From: Saprospiraceae bacterium
GTDB lineage: Bacteria > Bacteroidota > Bacteroidia > Chitinophagales > Saprospiraceae
Reading direction: 5' to 3'
Assembly (NCBI GenBank): GCA_016710265.1
Contig: JADJJL010000001.1
Coordinates: 434,001 to 498,000 of the forward strand
DNA length: 64,000 bases
Shown: positions 45,256 to 54,103 of the stretch, piece after piece
Layout: every line of letters starts with the position of its first letter
How positions within the stretch are numbered: position 1 is the stretch's first letter
Translations under genes and position numbers: made by a program
Notes under the pieces: generated by a model
Told to the model about the DNA's origin: nothing
Database searches by the model: none
What the model saw: the letters and a program-made list of their open reading frames with translations, nothing else

Positions 45256-46238
45256 TCAATTTCGGTATTGTCGCCAATGTTATAGCTCATGGCGCTCCCT
45301 CTGATCATGGCATCATTACCTATGATAGAATGTTTGAGAATTACAGATTCCAGAATGGTGTAATTGCCGATGATGGAATCATTTAAAATGGACTTTTCAA
45401 TTTTCGCCCCATCGCCTATGGTCACATTGGGTCCAATAATGCTGTGTTTGATTTCACAATTCTTTCCAATGATGACAGGCGGAATCATGATGCAAGAATC
45501 ACAGGGTTCTGCTTTGCGCAAATCTTCTCTCCTCGCCAACAAAGTGGCGTTGGTTAAAAGCAACTGTTCCTTCTTACCGCAGTCAAACCAATTTTTGACT
45601 TCCATGACTTCCAACTTTTCACCTTGATGAATCATCTGCATCAAGCCATCCGTCAAATGAAATTCGCCTCTGGTTCTTAAATTATTTTTGATGTTGTATT
45701 CCAAGGCCGACTTAAGGGCTGCAAAATTTTTTATAAAATAAAGTCCGACCAGGGCCAAATTGGATTTTGGTATTTGAGGTTTCTCCACCAGTTTTTTGAT
45801 CTGTCCTTCTTCATCGAGCTCTACCACTCCAAAAGATCGAGGATCACTGACTTTGCGAATACCCAACGTATGATGTCTGGAATGCATTAAAACCTTCAAA
45901 TCTATATCCAGGATGGTGTCCCCCAATTGAATAAGAACTTCTGCGTCTGAAGCTATTAAATCTGCACAACTTAGGATGGCTTGACCGAGACCCTGTCGGT
46001 CGTTTTGATGAACGTATTCTTTTTTAACATGTGGGTAGGCCTCATCCAAATAATCTTTGATCTTATCGCCCAGGTAGCCAATCACAAAAATAAATTCCTT
46101 AATTCCCGACTCTATCATCTGATCCAAAATAAAGGCAATAATCGGTTTGCCCGCCACCGGTATCAATGGCTTGGGTTGGGTATAGGTAAAGGGCCGAAGC
46201 TTGGTTCCCGCACCCGCAACTGGTATGATGGCTTTCAT
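45243..46238 (-). CDS. NDP-sugar pyrophosphorylase (glucose-1-phosphate thymidylyltransferase-like)
   Basis: From ATG 46238 (six codons into the longest frame) the protein starts MKAIIPVAGAGTKLRPFTYTQ, the nucleotidyltransferase signature GxGTRLxPxT...PKP. The catalytic domain (~1-235) includes IQLGDTILDIDL and VEKPQIPKSN. The C-terminal part (~245-331) is a left-handed beta-helix of hexapeptide repeats (IGKNCEIKHSIIGPNVTIG). It makes a nucleotide sugar for surface polysaccharides; which base and sugar cannot be decided. Confidence 0.9.
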   Translation of the reverse strand: MKAIIPVAGAGTKLRPFTYTQPKPLIPVAGKPIIAFILDQMIESGIKEFIFVIGYLGDKIKDYLDEAYPHVKKEYVHQNDRQGLGQAILSCADLIASDAEVLIQLGDTILDIDLKVLMHSRHHTLGIRKVSDPRSFGVVELDEEGQIKKLVEKPQIPKSNLALVGLYFIKNFAALKSALEYNIKNNLRTRGEFHLTDGLMQMIHQGEKLEVMEVKNWFDCGKKEQLLLTNATLLARREDLRKAEPCDSCIMIPPVIIGKNCEIKHSIIGPNVTIGDGAKIEKSILNDSIIGNYTILESVILKHSIIGNDAMIRGSAMSYNIGDNTEIDLGN

Positions 46239-46372
46239 CTGTGGAGACTTCTGCAAAAGTTGTGCCTGAATTGCTTTACTGCAATTAAAACTGAATAAGA
46301 TATAGATTTTTTAATCAATTGGACCTGATGGACCAAATTATAAAATTAATTGGATTCTATTTTCGAATTGAC

Positions 46373-48106
46373 TTATCTAATAAAACCCACTGGCATTTTT
46401 TCGTCGTAATCGCCCGCAATCATGGGCGTTTGAGCCAGACCGGTGTAATCTCTAACCTTGGTATAGACGAAATCAAATAGCTCGCGAATGGTGACGGTTT
46501 TGTTCTTATCGGCGTCTGATTCTCCTTTTAAACCTCGGATCAGGTAATGAGAAAATATCCCTTGGCGAAGTCCTCCATCTTCCAATGAAAATTCCCTTGC
46601 TTTGGATGACATCACAAAAGCAGATCCTCCCGAACTCTTGTCCAATTCGTCATAGAAAAACATGAGCGATGAAGAATATGCTCCTTTTGCAGCCAACAAA
46701 CTTCCCGAATGACAGGCATCCGCAAAACAAATTTTATGCTTGGCCATGGACTTGGTAAACATGTTTTTGACCTCTTCGTGCGTGATGGAATTTCGATAAC
46801 CATCAAAATCTATAGGCAAGAAAGTTCCTTCTAAACCATGCCCTGAAAAATAAAGGACTACCATGTCGTTCTTGTCGGCTTTGAGGTAGAGTTCATTCAT
46901 TGCTTTTAAGATATTGAGCCTGGTGGCGTCTTCATCAACCAGTATTCTGATTTGAGATTCCGGTAATGCACCACCTTCAGGACTTTTATAAAAAGCGTAC
47001 ATTCTATACGCATCATCATCCGAATATTTAAGCGCGGGCATATGCTCATATCTGCTCACTCCCACGATGACCGCCCAAATTTTAACCTCTGAATCGTTGT
47101 CTACATGGATGGATTCATCCAAAACAAATTCTTTTTTACTGTGAAGTTGTTTGATGGCTTCACCATTTTTCCAAATCGCGCCATAGACCAATCCGGATTT
47201 AAAATACATGGTGCCTTCTCCATGTGGTGCGTGATGTTCCCAATCACCTTCATAACGATCCCCATTGGCGTAGTGACAAATGCCATGCCCTTTGGGTTCG
47301 CCATTTAAAAATTCACCTATGTATTTGGATCCGTCCGCATAATCTAGTGTGCCTTTTCCTGATTTACAAAATGTTGTATTGCAATTGGGCAAAGCTTCCG
47401 GTTCAAGCATGTCGGTGGCATTGGCTGCATGTTCAATTTTTTCGATTTTTTGTTCGGCTACTGGTTCTGCTTCATCCAAGACCCTGATAGGTTGGTCCGC
47501 ACTCCATTCACCGGATAAGGTTCTTCCTTTAGGATCGGTGTATTCACCATAACCGTTTCTCTTCCCATTTTTCCATTCACCCAAGTATTGAGAACCATCC
47601 GAATAAATGTATCGACCTTTTCCTTCAAAAACTCCAAGACGAAAATCGCCTTCATACCTTTCCCCCGATTTTTGATAAAGACTTCCTTTTCCGTTGGGCT
47701 TGTCGGCCTCCCATTCTCCGGTATAGCGATTTCCATTGGTATATTCCATCGTTCCATTCCCTTGAATTTTATCCAATACAAAGCTCCCTGTATATTGGTT
47801 TCCATCGTGAAATACCATTTTTCCTTCACCGTGCTTTAGTCCATTTTTCCAACTACCCAAATATTTGGCTCCATTGGAATAGTAAAAAATTCCTTTGCCG
47901 TGCATTTTACCGGACAAAAATTCTCCACTGTATCTCGCTTTGCTGGCAAACAAGTAGGTACCAAATCCATTCATACAATTGCCCCTCACACAGGATTGTG
48001 CATCCAGAATGGTGATGTTCATTGCCAAAACCAAAAGGAGTAAAAAAACACTTCCTATTTTGGATACTTGCTTAAATGTGGACTTGGGATTCTGAATCAT
48101 ATTCAT
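46373..48106 (-). CDS. Secreted MORN-repeat caspase-family protease
   Basis: This 577-residue protein has an N-terminal hydrophobic signal (15-32). About six ~23-residue MORN repeats follow (YSGEFLSGKMHGKGIFYYS through WKNGKRNGYGEYTD, ~58-200), then an acidic linker (~203-240) and about three more MORN repeats (~245-315). A C-terminal caspase-like (C14) domain (~342-577) comes last. The catalytic dyad is visible: His423 in YFSGHGLEG and Cys465 in DACHSGSL. MORN modules usually bind lipids or scaffold proteins, and caspase-like enzymes cut after acidic or basic residues. The probable site is the periplasm or outside. It stands alone on the minus strand. Confidence 0.92.
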   Translation of the reverse strand: MNMIQNPKSTFKQVSKIGSVFLLLLVLAMNITILDAQSCVRGNCMNGFGTYLFASKARYSGEFLSGKMHGKGIFYYSNGAKYLGSWKNGLKHGEGKMVFHDGNQYTGSFVLDKIQGNGTMEYTNGNRYTGEWEADKPNGKGSLYQKSGERYEGDFRLGVFEGKGRYIYSDGSQYLGEWKNGKRNGYGEYTDPKGRTLSGEWSADQPIRVLDEAEPVAEQKIEKIEHAANATDMLEPEALPNCNTTFCKSGKGTLDYADGSKYIGEFLNGEPKGHGICHYANGDRYEGDWEHHAPHGEGTMYFKSGLVYGAIWKNGEAIKQLHSKKEFVLDESIHVDNDSEVKIWAVIVGVSRYEHMPALKYSDDDAYRMYAFYKSPEGGALPESQIRILVDEDATRLNILKAMNELYLKADKNDMVVLYFSGHGLEGTFLPIDFDGYRNSITHEEVKNMFTKSMAKHKICFADACHSGSLLAAKGAYSSSLMFFYDELDKSSGGSAFVMSSKAREFSLEDGGLRQGIFSHYLIRGLKGESDADKNKTVTIRELFDFVYTKVRDYTGLAQTPMIAGDYDEKMPVGFIR

Positions 48107-48238
48107 TCTGACTGTATTTTAACTGAAATTATATAACGAATTTTATTAATATGGGTTTAAAATTTCTTTTCGAGCCTAAAATTTGTTACATAATTCCTAA
48201 CAGTTAATCCAGTCTCATTATTATTCAATGTGCGGTTT

Positions 48239-48246
48239 TATATTTG
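48239..48246 (+). promoter_or_regulatory. -7 promoter box of the DUF4920-fbaB operon
   Basis: TATATTTG (TAnnTTTG) lies 17 nt before ATG 48264, which is why that start is preferred over the in-frame ATG 48228. Confidence 0.5.
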
Positions 48247-48263
48247 TGCAATATTTACAATTT

Positions 48264-48764
48264 ATGAAGAATTTAAGCTTTCTCGTTTTGATCCTATTTG
48301 CTGTTGCGTGTAAAAATCAGGCTCCCAACGAAGTCTCTTCTCCAGGTGCTACCAGCAGTTTGAGAGTTTTTGGAGACAGCATTTCCACAGATGGTTCGAT
48401 CGGAGTGGCAGACGCACTTTCAAATTTAAAAACCCAGGATTCTGTTATGTGCACCGTGAGTGGATATGTGACTGGAGTTTGTAAGGTAAAAGGCTGCTGG
48501 ATGGTCTTAAGCGAAAATGCCAATGACAGTACAGGTTTTTTTGTCAAATTTAAAGACTATGGATTTTTTGTTCCGTTGGAATTTGAGGGAACTAAAGTCG
48601 TGGTGAAAGGAAAAGCATTCAAAGAAACCACCAGCGTTGATGAACTCAAACACTATGCTCAAGACGAAGGGAAATCTCAGACCGAAATAGATGCCATCAC
48701 CAGTCCTCAGGAAGAAATGAAATTTCTAGCCGATGGTGTCGTTGTATTAGAAGAAAAGAAATAA
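48264..48764 (+). CDS. DUF4920 domain lipoprotein
   Basis: From ATG 48264 this is a 166-residue protein with signal peptide and lipobox ILFAVAC. It contains FGDSISTDGSIGVADALSNL and then VSGYVTGVCKVKGCWMVLS, the Cys-containing motif that is the core of DUF4920, followed by FFVKFKDYGFFVPLEFEG. Members are OB-fold-like, widespread in Bacteroidota and uncharacterised. The two cysteines (VCKVKGCW) may bind metal or form a disulfide. The aldolase gene starts 8 nt later and is cotranscribed. Confidence 0.88.
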   Translation: MKNLSFLVLILFAVACKNQAPNEVSSPGATSSLRVFGDSISTDGSIGVADALSNLKTQDSVMCTVSGYVTGVCKVKGCWMVLSENANDSTGFFVKFKDYGFFVPLEFEGTKVVVKGKAFKETTSVDELKHYAQDEGKSQTEIDAITSPQEEMKFLADGVVVLEEKK

Positions 48765-48772
48765 AAGAAACG

Positions 48773-49840
48773 ATGGGAAAAATTGCACAGATTCTTGGAG
48801 AACAAGCGTCCTATTACCTAGACCACGAATGTAAGACGATCGATAAATCTTTATTGCATCTTCCAGGTCCGGACAGCGTTGAAAAAATCTGGATTGGATC
48901 CAATCGCAACAATCAGGTATTAAAAAACCTACAGCAAATTTATTCCCATGGCAGATTGTCCGGTAGTGGATATGTTTCCATACTCCCTGTGGATCAGGGA
49001 ATCGAGCACAGTGCAGGTGCCTCTTTCGCTCCAAATCCCATGTACTTTGATCCGGAAAATATCGTAAAGTTGGCCATGGAAGGAGGCTGTAATGCGGTAG
49101 CCTCTACCTTTGGAGTGCTTGGTGCAGTATCCCGCAAGTACGCTCATAGAATTCCGTTTATCGTTAAAATTAACCACAACGAATTATTGACCTATCCCAA
49201 TCAATTTGATCAAATTATGTTTGGCAGCATCAAAGACGCCTGGAACATGGGTGCGTCAGCAGTGGGTGCGACCATTTATTTTGGATCTGAGGAAAGTGGA
49301 AGGCAAATTGTGGAAGTGGCAGAAGCTTTTGAATACGCCCATGAGTTGGGTCTTGCTACGGTGCTTTGGTGTTACCTTAGAAATCCAGCATTTAAAAAAG
49401 AAGGAAAAGACTTCCACAACTCCGCTGATTTAACCGGACAGGCCAATCATCTGGGTGTAACCATTCAGGCAGACATTATCAAACAAAAATTGCCTACCCT
49501 CAACAAAGGATATGAAGCATTAAACATGGGTGGCTCTTCATATGGCAAGTTGAATCCGAAGATGTACTCCGAACTAAGTTCCGATCATCCCATAGATCTA
49601 TGTCGTTATCAGCTGGCCAATTGTTACATGGGTCGATCGGGATTAATTAATTCTGGTGGTGAATCCAAAGGAGAATCGGATTTACAAGAAGCGGTCACCA
49701 CGGCTGTGATCAACAAAAGAGCCGGTGGCATGGGCCTTATATCCGGCCGCAAGGCTTTCCAAAAACCATTTGCTGATGGTGTGCATCTTTTAAATACCAT
49801 CCAAGATGTTTATTTGGATGCAGGAGTAACGGTGGCGTAA
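48773..49840 (+). CDS. fbaB: Class I fructose-bisphosphate aldolase (FbaB type)
   Basis: This 355-residue protein is of the DhnA/FbaB group. It has ILPVDQGIEHSAG near residue 65, the Schiff-base lysine region IPFIVKINHNELLT, SAVGATIYFGSEES and a C-terminal GGMGLISGRKAFQKPF phosphate-binding segment. It cleaves fructose 1,6-bisphosphate to dihydroxyacetone phosphate and glyceraldehyde 3-phosphate (or the reverse in gluconeogenesis) through a lysine Schiff base. It follows the DUF4920 gene by 8 nt. Confidence 0.95.
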   Translation: MGKIAQILGEQASYYLDHECKTIDKSLLHLPGPDSVEKIWIGSNRNNQVLKNLQQIYSHGRLSGSGYVSILPVDQGIEHSAGASFAPNPMYFDPENIVKLAMEGGCNAVASTFGVLGAVSRKYAHRIPFIVKINHNELLTYPNQFDQIMFGSIKDAWNMGASAVGATIYFGSEESGRQIVEVAEAFEYAHELGLATVLWCYLRNPAFKKEGKDFHNSADLTGQANHLGVTIQADIIKQKLPTLNKGYEALNMGGSSYGKLNPKMYSELSSDHPIDLCRYQLANCYMGRSGLINSGGESKGESDLQEAVTTAVINKRAGGMGLISGRKAFQKPFADGVHLLNTIQDVYLDAGVTVA

Positions 49841-49971
49841 ACGGAGGAATTTGCCCATTTGGCGGCTCATTTGATGGAGCAAACTGTTATATGGGTCCTG
49901 TGCCGTTAGGTTATGAAGGTAAAGCGTTTGTCTATAATAGTTGTTACTATGTTATTCCAAAATGTCCTTAA
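49840..49971 (+). pseudogene. Relic of a secreted-protein Cys-rich tail domain
   Basis: From the last base of the aldolase stop, another frame encodes NGGICPFGGSFDGANCYMGP followed by an aromatic YNSCYYVIPKCP end and TAA at 49969-49971. The CP.G..FDGANCY..P pattern is the Cys-rich tail found in some secreted Bacteroidota proteins, normally preceded by a large protein. Here it has no own start and is fused in a wrong frame after fbaB, so it is a leftover of a deleted gene. It overlaps the first codons assigned to the next gene. Confidence 0.6.
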
Positions 49972-50638
49972 TTTAAATCGATTTCACAATGTTTCTAAAA
50001 TATTAATAATTAAAATTATTTCCATATTTAGTTTGTTACTATGTTTTTCAAGTTTAGTAGGTCAAAAAAATAGATCCATACAAATATTTGCAGGCCCTAG
50101 TGTAACAAATATTCAAGAAATAATAAATGGGGAAAAACATTTCTTTGCTACTCCAGAGAGACCTTTTTATGCTATACAATACCATTTTGGAATTAGTATT
50201 GAAGAAAGTCTTCTTTCGAAAGAAAATTTGGGAATCAAATATGGATTAAATTTTGATAAAAGGGCGTCCTCAAATACATCATTCAACAAATATATTGAAG
50301 ACAGCTATGGGTTTCTTGGAATTCCTATTCAAGTTACATATAAACCATTAATAAATAGAGATATATCGTTTGAGGCTGGCCTTACATTTCAGTATTTGGT
50401 TTATTCAAATTATACTTTTATTGGACCATTTAAAAATTTTGAAGTGGATTATGTAGTTGGAATTAAGTTTCATTTATTTAAAAGAGTTTACCTTGGATCT
50501 CGTTTTTTAGAACCGCTTTATCTATTAAGAGGACGAGGGAATATCATAAATATGGATCCCAATGTACCTAAAGAGCAGAGACTTTACAAAACGCATTCAA
50601 TGCAGTTGTCATTAATTTATAAATTAGCTTCGAAATGA
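49913..50638 (+). CDS. Outer-membrane-beta-barrel-like hypothetical protein (AT-rich pair, first)
   Basis: The frame from ATG 49913 gives 241 residues. It overlaps the relic above, so the ATG at 49949 (229 residues) may be the real start. A hydrophobic segment (KILIIKIISIFSLLLCFSSLVGQ) acts as signal peptide. The rest is alternating beta strands (AIQYHFGISIEES, LGIPIQVTYKPL, GIKFHLFKRVYLGSRF) ending in an aromatic-type strand, the look of a PorT/OmpA-like 8-strand barrel. No conserved motif could be named. It is very AT-rich and coupled by ATGA overlap to the next gene. Confidence 0.65.
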   Translation: MKVKRLSIIVVTMLFQNVLNLNRFHNVSKILIIKIISIFSLLLCFSSLVGQKNRSIQIFAGPSVTNIQEIINGEKHFFATPERPFYAIQYHFGISIEESLLSKENLGIKYGLNFDKRASSNTSFNKYIEDSYGFLGIPIQVTYKPLINRDISFEAGLTFQYLVYSNYTFIGPFKNFEVDYVVGIKFHLFKRVYLGSRFLEPLYLLRGRGNIINMDPNVPKEQRLYKTHSMQLSLIYKLASK

Positions 50639-51264
50639 AAAATAGTAAACTCTATTATAACTTTTTTTTAATTACTTTACTATTGAATCAAAAATCAATA
50701 ACTGCTCAATCAAATGCTGTTTTGTTAAATTTTGCGGTTAATATGTATAATATTGATAGATTCAATATTTCAGAGCAATATGGTACATATTTATATGGAA
50801 CTGGATTTAATATTGGTTTTGCCTTTGAAAAACATATATTAAAGTCCACTTCAGTAATGTTAGGTTTTGAATTTTCAAATAGAAAGTATGACAATACTAT
50901 TTGGAAATTAGAAAATGCAGTGGAAGATAATTATATTTCCTTTCCAATTAGTATAAATTACTATCTCATTAAGAATTTTGCTATTCAAGTAGGTATACAA
51001 TTTGATCATTTGATATTTAAGCAAAAATTTATTTATTATAAAGACGCTCCAAATGACCAAATATCTGGATATACAAAGTATGACATTGGCTTAAATACTG
51101 GTTTAAGATTCCAATTCTATAATTTCGAATTAAATGGTACCTTCAATTTAGGACTTAGAAATATTTATTGTTTAAAATATCTTGATCCAGTCACAGGCGA
51201 TTTGCTTGATGATTTTGTAAAAAGCCATTTATTCAAATTTGGTATAAGCTATTTGTTTAAATGA
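50635..51264 (+). CDS. Outer-membrane-beta-barrel-like hypothetical protein (AT-rich pair, second)
   Basis: This 209-residue protein has signal peptide 1-24 (ending ITAQ) and strands such as FNIGFAFEKHILKSTSVMLGFEF and FPISINYYLIKNFAIQVGIQF, ending in FKFGISYLFK, a typical last beta-barrel strand with a terminal aromatic or hydrophobic pattern. It is probably a second barrel protein and may be a distant paralogue of the gene before it; they overlap by 4 nt. Composition is far more AT-rich than the neighbours. The function is unknown. Confidence 0.65.
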   Translation: MKNSKLYYNFFLITLLLNQKSITAQSNAVLLNFAVNMYNIDRFNISEQYGTYLYGTGFNIGFAFEKHILKSTSVMLGFEFSNRKYDNTIWKLENAVEDNYISFPISINYYLIKNFAIQVGIQFDHLIFKQKFIYYKDAPNDQISGYTKYDIGLNTGLRFQFYNFELNGTFNLGLRNIYCLKYLDPVTGDLLDDFVKSHLFKFGISYLFK

Positions 51265-51318
51265 TTATTCAATTCTTATAAAATTGTCCAAGTCGCTCAT
51301 TATAACTAACCAAAAAAT

Positions 51319-51524
51319 TTAGTAATCAGTAATCCTACCACCTCCATAAATGCCTGTTAAATTTATGGAATAATCTCGAGTCAAATCTTCAAAGTATGTC
51401 ATATTTGCGCTTCTGAGTTTTGAAATGATAAGAAAGCACATTTTGCAAATGGTCTTTCTATAGTTTCTTTTACTTTGTAAACTATGAAATTTTCACATTT
51501 AATATAATAAAATAGATTACTCAT
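51319..51524 (-). other. Pair of short overlapping ORFs, or one small frameshifted gene
   Basis: The gap 51265-51607 has two minus-strand ORFs. ORF A (51399-51524, 41 codons, ATG 51522-51524) encodes KVKETIERPFAKCAFLSF among others and looks protein-like. ORF B (51319-51402, 27 codons) reads MTYFEDLTRDYSINLTGIYG and overlaps A by ATGA. They could be two tiny coupled genes, or a single small protein broken by a shift near 51400. No family was recognised. I see nothing else in this gap. Confidence 0.35.
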
Positions 51525-51607
51525 GTAAATATACAATAAGCCTTTATTTCTCCAAATTAAAATTTCAACGATCTTAAATTAGGCGGTTTAATAATTCAAT
51601 ACAATCA

Positions 51608-52669
51608 CTACCAAAGTGTCCGCATTCCATTTTTGGAAGGGCTAAAGATCTCTACATTTAAAGGGGGTAAATCTACTGCTTGAAAATATTTAGTCTTTGC
51701 CAAAAGGAATTGCTGCTTGATGATGTCAGCCATATTTCCTTCTCCTTTCATCCGTATCTTAAATCGACTGTCTGCTAAACTGCCACCGTGACATGATTTA
51801 ATTTGATTCAAAACCTTTTCTTTTTTCTCCGGCATTTGCAGTTCTAACCACTCCTCAAATATTTGCTGGAGATCTCCATTGAGTCTGATTATCTGGTACG
51901 AACAGGTTTTGGCTCCGGCGTCTGCACATGCGCTCACCATCTCAAATATTTCATGGCTGTTGATCCCCGGGATAATCGGTGCCAACATGGCATGTACAGG
52001 AATATCAAGTTTAGAAAGCAATCGAATCGTACTTAGTCTTGACAGGATCGATGAAGCCCTTGGCTCCATGATCCTCCGTGTGGCATCCTGCGAAGCTGTG
52101 ACGCTGATAGCCACGCGGACCAAATTCAATTGGTTAAGTTGATCCAGCAGGTCCAGATCCCTTTTAATCAATGCATTTTTGGTGATGATCATGACCGGAT
52201 GTTTCCATTCCAACATCAGCTCCAGAATTTTTCTGGTCAAACCATACTTTTTTTCCACGGGCTGATAACAATCAGTGTTTCCGGATAAAACAATGGGTTT
52301 AGGGATGTACTTTTTTGCGCACATTTCTTTTTTCAAAATTTCCAAGGCATTGGTCTTGACCATAATTTTAGTCTCAAAATCATCAGCAGCACTGTATCCC
52401 CAATAATTATGGGTGGGTCTTGCATAGCAATAAATGCAACCATGCTCACAGCCCTGGTAGGGATTCAAAGAATAATCCATGGGAAGATCGGGACTTTTGA
52501 CCACATTGATCATGGACTTAGCCAAAACTTCAATGCATTTTGTTTTTGGAGAAATGACTAACTCATCTTCTGCGGTCTGATCAAAATCAGGATCTGGGAC
52601 GTAGTTCTGCTGATGATACCGATTGGCCACATGGCTCGTGGTTCCCCTTCCTGATTTTTTATGCTCCAT
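51608..52669 (-). CDS. PA0069 family radical SAM enzyme (SplB-like)
   Basis: This 353-residue protein has the 4Fe-4S radical SAM motif CxxxCxxC in GCEHGCIYCYARPTHNYW. It is preceded by the PA0069-specific PMDYSLNPYQ and followed by LSGNTDCYQPVEKKYGLTRK, VRVAISVTASQ and APIIPGINSHEI. The family is related to DNA photoproduct lyases but its reaction is not established. The gene is monocistronic with a -7 box and an inverted repeat upstream (52676-52699). Confidence 0.93.
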   Translation of the reverse strand: MEHKKSGRGTTSHVANRYHQQNYVPDPDFDQTAEDELVISPKTKCIEVLAKSMINVVKSPDLPMDYSLNPYQGCEHGCIYCYARPTHNYWGYSAADDFETKIMVKTNALEILKKEMCAKKYIPKPIVLSGNTDCYQPVEKKYGLTRKILELMLEWKHPVMIITKNALIKRDLDLLDQLNQLNLVRVAISVTASQDATRRIMEPRASSILSRLSTIRLLSKLDIPVHAMLAPIIPGINSHEIFEMVSACADAGAKTCSYQIIRLNGDLQQIFEEWLELQMPEKKEKVLNQIKSCHGGSLADSRFKIRMKGEGNMADIIKQQFLLAKTKYFQAVDLPPLNVEIFSPSKNGMRTLW

Positions 52670-52675
52670 CTGGCA

Positions 52676-52699
52676 TTGTCGAATTTATCGACAAAGATA
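52676..52699 (-). promoter_or_regulatory. -7 box with overlapping inverted repeat (candidate operator)
   Basis: The minus strand reads TATCTTTG (52692-52699, TAnnTTTG), 22 nt before the radical SAM gene start. The inverted repeat TTGTCGA-N5-TCGACAA (52676-52694) overlaps the box and reaches to 7 nt before the ATG. A perfect 7-bp repeat here would suit repressor binding. The two strands of the repeat are symmetric, so orientation cannot be told. Confidence 0.45.
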
Positions 52700-52779
52700 G
52701 TATTATATTTCGACTGGTGAGTTATTGAAATAATTATAGAATCAAATTTCAGCTCCAATCTCTATTTAAGACAACAGTC

Positions 52780-53766
52780 TTACAATAATATATGATGCTC
52801 CGGTTCCAGTTTAGCCGGCAATTCAGTTTCTCCTAGAAGTTCTTTAATATCTCGTTCGATATTGACACAAATCGTGCTGATCGGTATGTCATTGACGGAA
52901 TTGTCAAAGGGGTTTTCGCTAAACTCTCCTATTTGTTCCATAGTATAAAATACCCAGGATATTAACATCGTAAAAGGCACTGTCAGCCAAACCCCATACT
53001 CACCCAATTCACTCATGTCTTTCAACAATCCAAAAGGTAAAAGGACAATAAACAAGACCACAAACACCCTACTAAAAATACTGTATTGTCTAAACAATGG
53101 GGTGGTTTTAATTCTCTCGCATCCTCCCTGATGGTTAAAAAATTCTCCAATTAGTCTAACCAAATCGCTGTGTTCAAAATCGTCGATGACTCCATCTGTT
53201 TTTAATTTTTTCAACTGCTTGATTTGGATCCCCAAAAGAACAGAAGCTGTATTTTGTTTCGATTGGAGCACATCGTAGTATTGCATTTTATTATGTCGCT
53301 CTAAAATTCTTTTAAGGCCAGCATCAAATTCTTCCAGTTCTTTGGTTTCATTGACAAATGATTGGTGCAGATTTTCTTTGCTGGTAGCCCAAGGAATGGT
53401 TCGTCTGAGTTGTAAACGCAGAATATTGACATAGGCGATATGCCGCATCATAAAATCTTTGACAAAGGCTTTATCAGCGACCACCGCATTCAACATGGTC
53501 GCCAAACTTCGACTGGTATTGGTAATGCCACCCCAAAGCACCCTGGCTTCCCACAAGCGATTGTATGCCTGGTTGTTTTTAAAACCTACATAAAATGCAA
53601 CAGCGGTACCAATGGTACCAATGGGGAGAAAAGGGATGGATATAAAATCACAATTTAGGTACTCATATCCGCAAACTGCCAGTATACTGATGATCATGGT
53701 GCGGAATAAATTTTTTCTGGCAAAATGCCACAGTAGTTCAAATTTAAACTCTTTTCCTGTGTACAT
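52780..53766 (-). CDS. Bestrophin family protein (UPF0187)
   Basis: This 328-residue membrane protein has the bestrophin signature near its N-terminus: LPIGTIGTAVAFYVGFKNNQ and AYNRLWEARVLWGGITN. Further helices lie around residues 20-40, 45-65, 215-235 and 245-265, and a cytosolic C-terminal domain is GEFSENPFDNSVNDIPIST. Bacterial bestrophins are pentameric ion channels (cation-selective in the studied case). It is a single gene followed by a repeat-rich gap. Confidence 0.93.
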   Translation of the reverse strand: MYTGKEFKFELLWHFARKNLFRTMIISILAVCGYEYLNCDFISIPFLPIGTIGTAVAFYVGFKNNQAYNRLWEARVLWGGITNTSRSLATMLNAVVADKAFVKDFMMRHIAYVNILRLQLRRTIPWATSKENLHQSFVNETKELEEFDAGLKRILERHNKMQYYDVLQSKQNTASVLLGIQIKQLKKLKTDGVIDDFEHSDLVRLIGEFFNHQGGCERIKTTPLFRQYSIFSRVFVVLFIVLLPFGLLKDMSELGEYGVWLTVPFTMLISWVFYTMEQIGEFSENPFDNSVNDIPISTICVNIERDIKELLGETELPAKLEPEHHILL

Positions 53767-53964
53767 AATTGAGGTTTATTTGGTCAATGCTATGTAATGG
53801 GATTTATGCATCAAATGTTCAAAATTTACAGATTTTGATTATTAATTTTTTAATAAATGGAATGTGAAGTTTATTATTAAAAACCAAGCTAAAGAAATTG
53901 CGCTAAAGGAAGGCCACTAAGACTTGAAGGCACTAAGTTGCACAAAGTATGAATTAAATTTTTT

Positions 53965-53990
53965 CCATTCAAAGTATGGAAACTTCCAAT
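53965..53990. repeat. Dispersed imperfect palindrome, copy 1
   Basis: CCATTCAAAGTATGGAAACTTCCAAT (split here only for description: CCATTCAAAG-TATGG-AAACTTCCAAT) is a degenerate copy of the perfect palindrome at 59342-59365. It lies in a 399-nt gap (53767-54165) without a gene. Confidence 0.5.
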
Positions 53991-54103
53991 ATCGTAGTGT
54001 TGGAGATGGCTAAATAATATTTTTAATTTTCTATGTGCCTTATGCGGTAAGCATCATATTTATTTCCACTAATTTTCATGTCGCCAAATGCAGAATTTAG
54101 TAA

